Source: Oscillospiraceae bacterium
Lineage (GTDB): Bacteria > Bacillota > Clostridia > Oscillospirales > CAG-272
DNA length: 64,000 bases
Assembly: GCA_015063385.1 (NCBI GenBank)
Contig: SVUG01000003.1
Location: forward strand, 62,001 to 126,000
Direction: 5' to 3'
Shown here: positions 43,372 to 52,473 of the stretch, one piece after another
Layout: every line of letters starts with the position of its first letter
How positions within the stretch are numbered: position 1 is the stretch's first letter
Notes under the pieces: model-generated
Told to the model about the DNA's origin: nothing
Databases searched by the model: none
What the model saw: the letters and a program-made list of their open reading frames with translations, nothing else
Position numbers and translations under genes: made by a program

Positions 43372-43416
43372 CAAATTATAAAAAAGTTCAAAATAAGAAA
43401 GCAGGCGTTTTTCAAT

Positions 43417-44232
43417 ATGAAAGAGAAGCTCCGAGAATATTTTCTCGCCACGGGTATAGAATATTTTTCAGTTCTTGATTATGCAAGCTGTATAGAAACG
43501 GGCGCGAGAATTATAGAGCGAGCATCTCTTACACCGAGGAGCGTTATATTATATCTTCTTCCATACTATACGACCGAAACGGTTAACCTTTCCCGCTATG
43601 CCGCGTCTTTAGATTATCACCTTGCAATACGCACGATAAACGAGGGGCTGGAAAAGATTTTAAAGGAAAAATTCCCTGATTCAAAAACAAAGGGATACGG
43701 AGACCATAGTCCTATTGACGAACGCCACGCAGCGCTTATATCAGGCCTCGGTATAGCAGGGGATAATGGGTTAATAATAAACGAAAAATACGGTAGCTAC
43801 GTATTCGTAGGTGACGTTGTCACAGATATTCCGGCTGAGCAGATCGGTGCGATTTTACCTATGGAAATTATCCACTGCGAGCACTGCGGAGCGTGTAAGC
43901 GCGCCTGCCCGACGGGCATTCTGCGCGGTGTGGGCGAGGACTGCCTCTCGGCAATAACTCAGAAAAAGGGAACTCTGACAAAAGAGGAAGAGCGCCTTAT
44001 GCAAAAGTATAACACTCTTTGGGGGTGCGATTATTGCCAAAGCGTTTGCCCGCATAACAAAAACCCGAAGAAAACACCCGTTGCCTTTTTCTACGAAAAT
44101 CCTATTGCCGAGCTAACCGGAGAGATTCTTGATTCAATGTCCGACGAGGAATTTTCTCGTCGCGCTTTTGCCTGGAGAAAGCGTGCTACTGTAAGTAGAA
44201 ATATAGATATTTTAAACAAAAAGCAAACATAA
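43417..44232 (+). CDS. queG: epoxyqueuosine reductase QueG
   Basis: About 272 residues, shorter than the roughly 380-residue QueG of E. coli and B. subtilis because the C-terminal HEAT-like extension is absent. It reduces epoxyqueuosine to queuosine in tRNA using cobalamin and two 4Fe-4S clusters. Both cluster motifs are present: CEHCGACKRACPTGI near residue 150 and WGCDYCQSVCPHNK near 205. GYGDHSPIDERHAALISGLG is the typical catalytic region. The start at 43417 follows the promoter; its ribosome site (AAAGCAGG) is weak. queT nearby supports a queuosine salvage pathway. Confidence 0.88.
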   Translation: MKEKLREYFLATGIEYFSVLDYASCIETGARIIERASLTPRSVILYLLPYYTTETVNLSRYAASLDYHLAIRTINEGLEKILKEKFPDSKTKGYGDHSPIDERHAALISGLGIAGDNGLIINEKYGSYVFVGDVVTDIPAEQIGAILPMEIIHCEHCGACKRACPTGILRGVGEDCLSAITQKKGTLTKEEERLMQKYNTLWGCDYCQSVCPHNKNPKKTPVAFFYENPIAELTGEILDSMSDEEFSRRAFAWRKRATVSRNIDILNKKQT

Positions 44233-44285
44233 GTATACATATAAGTGCAAAAAATACTAAAAATGAAGAAAAAGAGGAAAATAAA

Positions 44286-45374
44286 ATGAAGAAAAACGAG
44301 AAGATAATATCACCGTTTGATTTGATTTCATTCCTCGTTTTTATTCCCGTAATGCTTCTTTATTTGCTTGCATCTGCTTCTCAAACTCTTGCTGATACCG
44401 TGAACAGCGGTGTTTCGCAGCAGTTTAGAAAAATCATGGCGAGCTTTGGCGAGTTTTTTCCTTTTTCGCTTTTTGAGGTTTTTGTTTTTTTCTTGCCACT
44501 TATTCTATTTTTGATAATTTATGTAGGTATCAAGCGTTTTTCTAGTCTAAAGGGCGGAATTCGTTTTCTAATAAATTTACTCGCGCTAGTGCTTCTTATA
44601 TATTCAGGTCATATTTTGGCGCTGGGAATCGGTTATAAAACGACTCCGATTGCCGAAAAAATGGAGCTTCCCGAGACGAGTGTGACTGCCGAAAATCTTA
44701 AAGAGGTAATGATTTCTCTCTGCGATGAGGTTAACTCTCTTGCGGATACCGTACCGCGTAATCAAAGCGGGGTGTTTGAGCCGGAATACAGCTACTCTGA
44801 AATCAGCGAGAAAATTCTCGCTTCTTATTCCACGCTTGAGTCTAAATATGGATTTGCAGAGGGATTTTACAGCACAGCAAAGGGAGTAAAAGCAGGGAAT
44901 TTGATGTCTTATCTCGGTATATCTGGCATATACACCTATATTACGGGCGAGGCAAATGTCAACACCGCCTTTCCTGCCTATGACACTATTTTTACTGCCG
45001 CGCACGAAATGTCGCATCAGCGCGGTGTTTTGCGTGAGGATGAGGCTAATTTTACCGCTTATCTTCTCACCTCAACCTCGCCTGACCCCAGTATTCGCTA
45101 CAGTGCAGCTCTCAGTATGTACGGCTATATCGCCTCTGCCCTCTATAGAACAGACCGTGAGGCTTATATTGAGGTAGCAAGGGGGCTTTCTGAGTCAGCC
45201 ATAACTGATATACGCGCATCGAATGCCGTTATCGAAAAATATGGAGATACTGTAATCGCAGATATTTCCGAGTGGGTAAACGACCTTTATCTTGAGTCCA
45301 ACGGTACCGACGGTGTGGTCAGCTACAGTCAAGTGGTCACGCTCACCGTTGCTTACTTCGAGAAAAACAAGTAA
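44286..45374 (+). CDS. DUF3810-like membrane protein with HExxH motif
   Basis: Protein of 362 residues. Three hydrophobic helices span residues about 13-33, 60-82 and 92-115 (LISFLVFIPVMLLYLLASA; LFEVFVFFLPLILFLIIYVG). An extracellular region of about 240 residues follows. It contains FTAAHEMSHQRGVLREDEANF near residue 236, an HExxH zinc-peptidase motif with a downstream Glu, which fits DUF3810 proteins as I remember them. It is probably a membrane-anchored metallopeptidase of unknown substrate. GAGG precedes the start, and murA follows about 55 bp later. Confidence 0.75.
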   Translation: MKKNEKIISPFDLISFLVFIPVMLLYLLASASQTLADTVNSGVSQQFRKIMASFGEFFPFSLFEVFVFFLPLILFLIIYVGIKRFSSLKGGIRFLINLLALVLLIYSGHILALGIGYKTTPIAEKMELPETSVTAENLKEVMISLCDEVNSLADTVPRNQSGVFEPEYSYSEISEKILASYSTLESKYGFAEGFYSTAKGVKAGNLMSYLGISGIYTYITGEANVNTAFPAYDTIFTAAHEMSHQRGVLREDEANFTAYLLTSTSPDPSIRYSAALSMYGYIASALYRTDREAYIEVARGLSESAITDIRASNAVIEKYGDTVIADISEWVNDLYLESNGTDGVVSYSQVVTLTVAYFEKNK

Positions 45375-45431
45375 CCTTTCGCTCGCAATCCGAATATGCT
45401 GATATCAATTATTATCGGCAACGGAGCGAGT

Positions 45432-46661
45432 ATGAAAAAAATAACAGTAAACGGACCTGCCAAGCTTTCGGGAGAGGTCACCGTCAGCGGCTCGAAAAAC
45501 GCCGCATTGCCTATAATCTTTGCAACGCTTATAACCGAGGGCATATCCGAGCTTAGACGGCTGCCCGACATTGGCGACGTCAGAGTTGCCTTGGATATAA
45601 TTCGCTCGTTCGGAGCAGAGGTTTTGAGTATGGACGGCGTCACCTATATTGATACGCGCAGGCTCTCATACTGCCAGCCGAGCGAGGAACAGACGGCAAA
45701 AATCCGTGCTTCCACATATCTTCTCGGAGCGTGCCTTTCAAGATTCGGTCGGTGTCGGCTTTCGTCGTTCGGCGGCTGTAATTTTGCTTTGCGCCCGATA
45801 GACATGCATATTGATGCCTGCCTTGCTCTTGGGGCAGAGATGCGTGAGGGCGAAATTTTTGCGCAGCGTCTTTTGGGCTCTGAAATTACCTTTAAAAAGC
45901 AATCGGTCGGAGCAACCGTTAACGCTATTCTTTTAGCCGTATCGGCAGAGGGGGAAAGTGTTATTCGCGGATTTGCCACCGAGCCGCATATTGACGCGCT
46001 GATAGATTTTCTTTTGTCTGCAGGTGCTTCTATAGAGCGCACCGAAGATGAAATGCGAATAGTCGGCAGACGGCTTCACGGAGGTAAGGCTACCGTTATT
46101 GGTGATATGATAGAGGCAGGAACCTATCTTTCTGTCGCTCTTGCTACGGGTGGCAAAGTCAGAGTGCGGGATTGTCCGTTCGTGGATATGTCATCGTTTT
46201 TTAAAACGCTTACCGCCTTTGGCGCAGAGAATCGCATGTCAGGAAATGTCTTCAGTACGTCGCTTCGGGGCAGAGGAGAATATATCTCTGTCACAGCCTT
46301 GCCCTACCCGGGATTTCCTACCGATCTGCAACCGATAATTGCACCGCTTATGGCAATAGGCTCGGGCGGAGATATTACCGACACCGTATGGCATACGCGT
46401 TTTGGTTATCTTGACACACTTTCTGATTTTGGCATAAGGTCGGAGCTGTCGGGAAATCGCGCGCGAATATATCCGTCGAAAATTTCACCTGCAAAAGTCA
46501 CTGCTCCCGATTTGCGCGGAGGTGCAGCCTGCCTGATTTCCGCACTTGCGGCAGAGGGGCAGAGCGAGATATATTCAGCGGAAATAATTCTTCGAGGATA
46601 TGAAAATTTAACCGAAAAGCTACGCGCACTCGGCGCGGATATAAACATTCAGGAATTCTAA
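45432..46661 (+). CDS. murA: UDP-N-acetylglucosamine 1-carboxyvinyltransferase MurA
   Basis: About 409 residues; transfers enolpyruvate to UDP-GlcNAc, the first committed step of peptidoglycan synthesis. VSGSKNAALPI gives Lys22/Asn23. The catalytic cysteine is present at residue 116 in FGGCNFALRPIDMH, so classical fosfomycin sensitivity is expected at this residue. PGFPTDLQPIIAP and DLRGGAACLISAL match the family. I choose the ATG at 45432 with GGAG five bases upstream; an in-frame ATG at 45396 lacks a site. Many Firmicutes carry two MurA paralogues, and which one this is cannot be told. Together with glmM it marks cell-wall precursor synthesis. Confidence 0.92.
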   Translation: MKKITVNGPAKLSGEVTVSGSKNAALPIIFATLITEGISELRRLPDIGDVRVALDIIRSFGAEVLSMDGVTYIDTRRLSYCQPSEEQTAKIRASTYLLGACLSRFGRCRLSSFGGCNFALRPIDMHIDACLALGAEMREGEIFAQRLLGSEITFKKQSVGATVNAILLAVSAEGESVIRGFATEPHIDALIDFLLSAGASIERTEDEMRIVGRRLHGGKATVIGDMIEAGTYLSVALATGGKVRVRDCPFVDMSSFFKTLTAFGAENRMSGNVFSTSLRGRGEYISVTALPYPGFPTDLQPIIAPLMAIGSGGDITDTVWHTRFGYLDTLSDFGIRSELSGNRARIYPSKISPAKVTAPDLRGGAACLISALAAEGQSEIYSAEIILRGYENLTEKLRALGADINIQEF

Positions 46662-46676
46662 AAAAGGAGAATACAT

Positions 46677-47519
46677 ATGAAAAGAATACTAACAGTACAG
46701 GACATATCCTGCGTAGGCAGATGCTCACTTACGGTAGCACTTCCGATTATATCTGCCGCAGGAGTCGAGGCAGGCGTTTTACCCACGGCAGTCCTCTCAA
46801 CCCACACCGCCTTCCCAAAGTTTACCTTCTGTGACCTTACCGGAGAAATTGAAAAAATTTCAGAAACCTTTGAGGAGCTTTCTATTGACTTTGATGCGGT
46901 GTATACCGGCTATCTTGGCTCATTCCGCCAGCTTGCTCTGGTTTCCGACCTTATTGACAGGCACAAGACGGATAAATGCGCAGTAGTCATAGATCCCGCT
47001 ATGGCAGACAACGGCAAGCTCTACACAGGATTTACTCCCGATTTTGCCAGAGCTATGGCAGGGCTTTGTGCCAAGGCTGACCTCGTCGTGCCAAATCTCA
47101 CGGAAGCCTGCTTCATGCTTGATATTCCTTATCCTGAAAGCTATAGCGAGGAGTATATCCGCGACGTGCTGAAGCGTCTTTGCGACCTTGGTGCAAAGCA
47201 TGCTGCGCTTACCGGCATCAGTTTCCACCCCGACAAGCTCGGTGTATACGCCTACGATAGCATCTCTGACAGCTATTTCTATTATTATAACGATAAAATG
47301 CCCGTTGCATATCACGGTACAGGCGACATCTTCGCCTCCGCAACCCTTGGAGCAATGATGCAGGGGCATTCGGTTGAGAGCGCTCTTGCAGTTGCAGTTG
47401 ACTATACCCTTGAGTGCATAAAGCTCACTATGCAGGACGAAAATCGCCGCACCTACGGTGTTAATTTCGAGCAGGCGCTTCCTTATTACATAGAGCGACT
47501 GAAAAAGTTCATTATATAA
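46677..47519 (+). CDS. pyridoxamine/pyridoxal kinase-like (ribokinase superfamily)
   Basis: Protein of 280 residues starting VQDISCVGRCSLTVALPIIS, the PdxY/PdxK N-terminal signature. AVYTGYLGS lies near 80, VVIDPAMADNGKLY near 105, VPNLTEACFML near 140, and the ATP/catalytic Asp motif YHGTGDIFASATLG near 222. It phosphorylates B6 vitamers to feed PLP enzymes, such as the desulfurase and aminotransferase in this window. GGAG precedes the start, 15 bp after murA. A strong terminator closes the murA unit after it. Confidence 0.88.
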   Translation: MKRILTVQDISCVGRCSLTVALPIISAAGVEAGVLPTAVLSTHTAFPKFTFCDLTGEIEKISETFEELSIDFDAVYTGYLGSFRQLALVSDLIDRHKTDKCAVVIDPAMADNGKLYTGFTPDFARAMAGLCAKADLVVPNLTEACFMLDIPYPESYSEEYIRDVLKRLCDLGAKHAALTGISFHPDKLGVYAYDSISDSYFYYYNDKMPVAYHGTGDIFASATLGAMMQGHSVESALAVAVDYTLECIKLTMQDENRRTYGVNFEQALPYYIERLKKFII

Positions 47520-47522
47520 CGA

Positions 47523-47550
47523 AAAAGCAGAGGATTTTTCCTCTGCTTTT
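47523..47550. terminator. bidirectional terminator
   Basis: Perfect 12-bp stem AAAAGCAGAGGA / TCCTCTGCTTTT with a TTTT loop. It sits between the convergent pyridoxamine kinase and TIGR04086 genes and overlaps the last codons of the latter by 2 bp. Confidence 0.88.
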
Positions 47551-47956
47551 ATCTTTTATGCCGTCTGTGAGTGGGTTTGTGCTTTCCGAGTACGGAAGCG
47601 AGCGCATATACTCCAAGGTAGCAGCCGTAGTTCATAAATGCACTGCCCGAAACCTTGCCACCGCATAAGATAACCGCCACGAGCAGCATTATAAGCACTA
47701 CCGAAAGGGATACGAGCATAGGGTAGAGAATACTCTCATCGGATTTCATTTTAACTGTGAAAACACCACCTGCCGCTGCCGAAATAATCATAGTCGCAAG
47801 AGCTAGTATTCCTGCAAGTCCGCCCGGATTCTTAGTAGCAGATGCGATGAGAGCCATTATCAGTGACACCAAAATCAGCACACCTGCCGAAAATCCTAGG
47901 CAAATGAGAAATTTCAGAGCACCGTCGTTTTTGAAGTATTTTTTTCCTTTAAGCAT
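47549..47956 (-). CDS. TIGR04086-like four-helix membrane protein
   Basis: Protein of 135 residues with four hydrophobic helices (FLICLGFSAGVLILVSLIMAL; LAGILALATMIISAAAGGVF; ILYPMLVSLSVVLIMLLVAVIL; and one near the C-terminus) and a basic tail KPTHRRHKR. Size, topology and position next to yajC fit the Clostridia family TIGR04086, whose function is unknown. In related genomes a six-cysteine SCIFF peptide gene often lies beside it; none fits in the 62-bp gap here. Its GGAGG ribosome site is buried in a perfect hairpin (47963-47999). Confidence 0.8.
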   Translation of the reverse strand: MLKGKKYFKNDGALKFLICLGFSAGVLILVSLIMALIASATKNPGGLAGILALATMIISAAAGGVFTVKMKSDESILYPMLVSLSVVLIMLLVAVILCGGKVSGSAFMNYGCYLGVYALASVLGKHKPTHRRHKR

Positions 47957-47962
47957 AAGAAA

Positions 47963-47999
47963 ACCTCCGAATAAGTCCTATACAAGCCTATTCGGAGGT
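47963..47999 (-). promoter_or_regulatory. RNA hairpin sequestering a ribosome site, possible attenuator
   Basis: Transcript stem ACCTCCGAATA / TATTCGGAGGT (11 perfect bp) with a 15-nt loop, followed by TTTTCTT. The 3' arm is the GGAGG site of the membrane-protein gene. It could act as an intrinsic terminator after yajC, a translational block, or both. Confidence 0.75.
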
Positions 48000-48018
48000 A
48001 TGTCGGTTTATGACAATA

Positions 48019-48399
48019 TTACTTCTTTTCTTCAGCGTCAGCCTCAGCAGCTTCTTTTTCAGCCTCAGCCTTAGCTGCAATAACGTCAGCGATTCTCACG
48101 TCAACGCTTCTGATAGCACCCTTGAGGAAACGAATCTGAGTCTTTTCCTTGGTGGTCTCAAGCACGAAGGTTTCTTCCTTAATGGAAACGACCTTTCCAA
48201 TGATACCGCCGATGGTGGTCACCTCGTCGCCTACCTGAAGGTTGTCGCGCATATCAGCGGCTTCCTTCTCCTTTTTCTTGTTGGCGCGAGAGGAAAAAAT
48301 GAACATACCAACCAGAAGCACCATCATGATAATCATAGGAAGTGCGCCTGCAAGGGGATTTTGATTAGTCTGCTCAAGAAGAAATGCGAAATTCTGCAT
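48019..48399 (-). CDS. yajC: YajC, Sec translocase accessory subunit
   Basis: Protein of 126 residues. One membrane helix near residues 18-38 (ALPMIIMMVLLVGMFIFSSR) is followed by the conserved cytoplasmic domain (LQVGDEVTTIGGIIGKVVSI, TFVLET). It ends in an Ala/Glu/Lys-rich acidic helix. YajC joins the SecDF complex for protein export. AGGAG precedes the start. It lies 52 bp after the helicase gene and upstream of the TIGR04086 gene on the same strand. Confidence 0.92.
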   Translation of the reverse strand: MQNFAFLLEQTNQNPLAGALPMIIMMVLLVGMFIFSSRANKKKEKEAADMRDNLQVGDEVTTIGGIIGKVVSIKEETFVLETTKEKTQIRFLKGAIRSVDVRIADVIAAKAEAEKEAAEADAEEKK

Positions 48400-48451
48400 A
48401 ATTTTGTTCTCCTATATGTTTATTTATTTTTAACTTAAAATAATGCGGATA

Positions 48452-51400
48452 TTATGCCTCGTCGGAGGTTTCTGTCTCCTCAGCGGTTGCTTTAGCCATA
48501 GCCTTCGGGGGCTTGCCGCTAGTACGATTCTTTTCTGCCGCGCTTACTATCGCGCGCACTACCTTAGTGGGAGAAAGCCACCAGTCGCGGCACCATACTC
48601 GCATAATAGTCCAGCCCCGCTGTTCGAGGAATTTGGGCTTGTATACGTCACGCTCCATAGCTGACGAGGAGGCGGCAAAGGCGTCCTTGTCAAGCTCAAC
48701 GCCGATAAGGTATTTATCCGTGGAGTCGTCGTATACCGCAAGGGAAATACGGCTGTTTTTATTACCCAGTCCAATATCAACCTTGTATCCGAGCTTTTCA
48801 ATGCGCTCCTTCATCTGCATCTCAATCTTGGGTGCGCTGGTTAGAGTAGGCTCTTCAGCACGCTCGGTGGGGGAGAGTGAGCGAAGGATAGATTTCGTAT
48901 GCTCGCGGTCGCCGTCGGACACGGCTCTTACGTAGGCGAGATATTCGCGAAGCAGCTTTGGTCCGAGGTTCTTCGCAGTGTCAACCTTAAGCTCCTCGGG
49001 TTCAATGCTCGTCACGACGATTATCTTTGTTTTTGCACGGGTGATGGCAACGTTCAGACGGTTTTCGCCGCCCTCTGTTGAAAGCGATCCGAAGTTGGTG
49101 TAAACCTTGCCTTGCTCATTTGGAGCGTATCCAATAGAGAAGATAATGATATCTCTTTCGTCGCCCTGTACGTTTTCAAGATTCTTGATAAATAGGCTGG
49201 TATCCTCTCCACCGTCGGTGCGCAAACGCTCGTTTGCAATATGCGCGCGGAAGGCAGAATCCTTGTGAGCCTCCTTGTCGATTGCATCGGCAATGCAGGT
49301 CTGTTGCTCGCTGTTAAATGTGATAATACCAATGCTCTCGTTGTTTTCCCTCGTTGCAAAGATGTCCTTAAGCACGTCGACAATCTTTGCCGCCTCAACG
49401 GGATTCTTCCTGTCAATCCATCTGCCTGCCACCTTGTGACGGACGATGGGGCGTTGGCTCTTGCCCGTGTAAATATTCGGCGCAATCTGCAGGTTTGAGG
49501 AATAGAATGCGCAGTTGGAGAAATCAATAAGCTCTTGGTGACGGCTTCTGTAGTGATAGGTAAGATTTGCACTGTCGTATCTTGCTACCGCAAGGTCGAG
49601 CAGGCTCTCCACCTCGAGTGCCGCTGCCAAAGAAGCATCGTCAAGCGTATCGGGGTCTGCTCCGAGATAGCGCTTCATAAAGGTCGCTGACGGACGAAGC
49701 TGCTTTGCATCACCCGCAACGACGATATTCTTACCGCGATATATCGTGGGTATCGTGCTTTCGATGAATACCTGTGACGCCTCGTCAAAGATTACGACGT
49801 CAAAGAGATTCTTCTCAAGTGGCAGAAGTGCCGACACGTTTTCAGGAGAGAGCAACCAGCAGGGGAAGAGTGAGAGGATAAAGCTACCGTAGTTCTCCAT
49901 CGTTCTTCTGATAGGCCAGTGCTTTTTGTCCTTGGAAATCTGGTAGAGATAATCCTTTGCGTTCTCCGAATTTTCAAAGAGGGCCTTATATTCGCTTCTT
50001 GCCTTGCCCTGACACATTCTGTGAGAAACGCTAAGCTGATTTTCCTTGAGCCTGTATATTCTAGCGGAAATATTAGGGTAATCGACAATCTTTGCCAGGC
50101 TATCCTTTTCCGCTTCCTCAACGAGCGTCAGCTCGTGATACATACGGATAATCGGAAGCTTGTCGAGAATGTCGGAATAGTTCTGATAGTTTTTGCTAGT
50201 TTCGTAAGCAAAGTTAAGAACAGTCACCATGTTCTTATCAAGAGTCTTGATAAGCCTGCTGACGTCGCGCTGTGAAATGTAGTTATCAAGCGCCTCGTGA
50301 ACGAGCTTGATGTATGAGGTGTTGCCTCTGAGAATATTGTCAATGACGGCGATATATCCGTCCTTGGTCATAACTCTGTATAGGCAGTTGTACTCGGCAA
50401 CGAATTTTCCGATAGCCTCCATCGTTTCATGGAATTTTTCTTCCATTTCCTTCGACTTTTGCGCTATAAAAATGCTGCGCGGATTTTCGAGCCTGCACTC
50501 CATCTTAGCAACTGTACGAAGAGCCTGAGGGTCCTCAAGCATCGCGTAATGCGCGAGCACCTGACGTGTGTAGGGATATTTTGAAATATCAAAAAGTCCC
50601 TTTCTCGATTTCTGAATCTCCGATAGCTTCGCCTTTACCTCGGCGATAGTGGGAATATCAATATCGGGGAGCATGCTATCAATAATCGGGTTTTTTTCCT
50701 TTGCCTCTACGAATCCGTAATACGTCTTTGCAAGGTTGTTTGCCTTGATTGCAAAGAGAGCGTCGGAGAGCTCGTCATATTTGAGAGCCAGAACGTCCTT
50801 TGCCGTAAGCATAGCCTGATATACGGGATATTCTACTGAATTCTTTGCAAGAACGTAGGATGAGGAATACATTTGCGCGAGCGAAAGACCGAACGGCCGT
50901 TTGTCATTCAGCGTATGATAAATATCGTTCAGAGTTTTTTCTTCAGCGTCAATTCTGGCTTGAAGCTTGTCGTATTCCTCCTTAAGACTGTCGACGTTAA
51001 TGTGTGAGTCGGTCTCGCATCTCTGATGCGCGGCATAGCATCGCTCGTAAAAGGCGCGCTTTTCCTTGCCCTCGTCACTAACGTAAATAGCCTTTTCGTT
51101 AAGAGTTCCAAGGCGTGAATAAACCACGTCCAGCGCTGCTTTTTTCTGTGAAACGACGAGCACGCGCTTGTTCTTACAAAGAGCATCTGTAATAACGTTT
51201 ACGATAGTCTGCGACTTTCCCGTTCCTGGAGGGCCGTAGATAACCATATTGCCCATTTCGTCAACTCTCTTGACCACCTCGGACTGAGCATAGTCAAGCA
51301 TCTTGACGGTATAGCTTGAATTTTTAACTGTCTTTTTTGCGCGGAATAGTTTTTTCTTAAGTCGCTTGATAGCTGCGGTGTGACGTCTGGCGAACTTGCT

Positions 51401-52312
51401 TCCTGTGAGCAGGAGCTCGTCGATTGCATCGTTAGTCAGCTTTTTCTTTTCGAGAACGCCGTAGTCGTTGTATACCGAGTTGGATATCGGGAATCTTCCG
51501 AGCACTGCCGCATAGCGTACCGAAAGCTCGTTTTTCGACGCGTCAGGCTCTTTGAATCTGCCGTAATTGTATATCTTCTTCGAGCCTGTGCAGTCAATCT
51601 TCACTCTCGCATCACCGAGATGCTTGATAACCGACAGCACGCTTCTGAATGAGGAGAGGTCGTCGAACTCAAGCTCAACGTCCTCAATGTTTATTTTTTT
51701 AGATTGCGCGTACGCGAATACCAGCGCCTTGTTAATCTGAATTTTTTCGGTAGCATCAAAGCTGATTTCCACCGTATCCTCACCCTCAATATCTATCTTA
51801 ACGGGGAAGAGCATAAGAGGTGCTTTGATGAGAGTCTTTGCAGGCCCCTGCTGTATAGAGCCGAAAACGAAGGGATAACCGATATAAAGCTCGTATTTAC
51901 CCGTTTCCTTTTCGATTTCCTCAACCTCGCGCTTGAGTGCCTTGAGCTTTGCAATTTCCGCCTCAATAAGCTTTGCCTCATCGTCGGCAATCTGCTTTTT
52001 GCGCTTGCGCTCAGCCTTTTCGTACTCTGCTAAATCAAGGTTTTCGGGAATCGGAGTATCCTTTTGGATATCCGGCGCACCGAGATTCTCTATGAGGTCG
52101 CGTCTTTCGCTCTTGCTTATAAGGGTAAGCGGCTCCTTGCCCGCAAACCACAGAAAGTCGAGAAGCTCAGCAACCTTGTTCTCACGTCCCTCAAAAATTC
52201 TTCCAATATCGTAGGAATTCTTTTTGACGACGTTTTTCAAATACAGACATTTATTTTTGCCACCGATTTCAATAAGGCGTTCTTTGTAGTACGTATATAT
52301 ACTTTTGCCCAT
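48452..52312 (-). CDS. large SF1 helicase with DUF4011-like N-terminus and C-terminal nuclease-like domain
   Basis: Protein of 1286 residues. Residues 1-320 resemble DUF4011 (YKERLIEIGGKNKCLYLKN) with a coiled coil near 100-130. The helicase core has Walker A IYGPPGTGKSQTI near 360, DVVIFDEASQVF near 840, VVAGDAKQLRPS, LTYHYRSRHQ, NVQGDERDIIIFS and LNVAITRAKTKI, as in UPF1-like enzymes. Residues about 1175-1255 resemble the MTES_1575 nuclease domain (GVELDKDAF; ERDVYKPKFLEQRGWTIMRVW). The expected first acidic residue appears to be Ser (RISLAV where I expect RIDLAV), so nuclease activity is doubtful. Such helicase-nuclease proteins have been proposed as phage defence. It has its own extended -10 promoter. 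Confidence 0.85.
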   Translation of the reverse strand: MGKSIYTYYKERLIEIGGKNKCLYLKNVVKKNSYDIGRIFEGRENKVAELLDFLWFAGKEPLTLISKSERRDLIENLGAPDIQKDTPIPENLDLAEYEKAERKRKKQIADDEAKLIEAEIAKLKALKREVEEIEKETGKYELYIGYPFVFGSIQQGPAKTLIKAPLMLFPVKIDIEGEDTVEISFDATEKIQINKALVFAYAQSKKINIEDVELEFDDLSSFRSVLSVIKHLGDARVKIDCTGSKKIYNYGRFKEPDASKNELSVRYAAVLGRFPISNSVYNDYGVLEKKKLTNDAIDELLLTGSKFARRHTAAIKRLKKKLFRAKKTVKNSSYTVKMLDYAQSEVVKRVDEMGNMVIYGPPGTGKSQTIVNVITDALCKNKRVLVVSQKKAALDVVYSRLGTLNEKAIYVSDEGKEKRAFYERCYAAHQRCETDSHINVDSLKEEYDKLQARIDAEEKTLNDIYHTLNDKRPFGLSLAQMYSSSYVLAKNSVEYPVYQAMLTAKDVLALKYDELSDALFAIKANNLAKTYYGFVEAKEKNPIIDSMLPDIDIPTIAEVKAKLSEIQKSRKGLFDISKYPYTRQVLAHYAMLEDPQALRTVAKMECRLENPRSIFIAQKSKEMEEKFHETMEAIGKFVAEYNCLYRVMTKDGYIAVIDNILRGNTSYIKLVHEALDNYISQRDVSRLIKTLDKNMVTVLNFAYETSKNYQNYSDILDKLPIIRMYHELTLVEEAEKDSLAKIVDYPNISARIYRLKENQLSVSHRMCQGKARSEYKALFENSENAKDYLYQISKDKKHWPIRRTMENYGSFILSLFPCWLLSPENVSALLPLEKNLFDVVIFDEASQVFIESTIPTIYRGKNIVVAGDAKQLRPSATFMKRYLGADPDTLDDASLAAALEVESLLDLAVARYDSANLTYHYRSRHQELIDFSNCAFYSSNLQIAPNIYTGKSQRPIVRHKVAGRWIDRKNPVEAAKIVDVLKDIFATRENNESIGIITFNSEQQTCIADAIDKEAHKDSAFRAHIANERLRTDGGEDTSLFIKNLENVQGDERDIIIFSIGYAPNEQGKVYTNFGSLSTEGGENRLNVAITRAKTKIIVVTSIEPEELKVDTAKNLGPKLLREYLAYVRAVSDGDREHTKSILRSLSPTERAEEPTLTSAPKIEMQMKERIEKLGYKVDIGLGNKNSRISLAVYDDSTDKYLIGVELDKDAFAASSSAMERDVYKPKFLEQRGWTIMRVWCRDWWLSPTKVVRAIVSAAEKNRTSGKPPKAMAKATAEETETSDEA

Positions 52313-52347
52313 CGCCAGCTCCTAAAACACAAATTTTTACAAGTAAA

Positions 52348-52376
52348 ATTATACCATACGATTGTCAAAAAATCAA
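52348..52376 (-). promoter_or_regulatory. extended -10 promoter of the helicase gene
   Basis: Minus strand: TTGATT (52371-52376), 17-bp spacer ending TGG, TATAAT (52348-52353). About 35 bp upstream of the start. Confidence 0.7.
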
Positions 52377-52415
52377 CTAAAATATTAAAATATTTTCTAA
52401 AAAGCGCACATACTA

Positions 52416-52444
52416 TTGTAAAAATGAAAAATATGTGCTAAAAT
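52416..52444 (+). promoter_or_regulatory. extended -10 promoter of the serine acetyltransferase gene
   Basis: TTGTAA (52416-52421), 17-bp spacer ending TGC, TAAAAT (52439-52444), about 30 bp before the start. Confidence 0.7.
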
Positions 52445-52473
52445 ATTTACCATAAGTAGCGAAAGGAGAAAAT

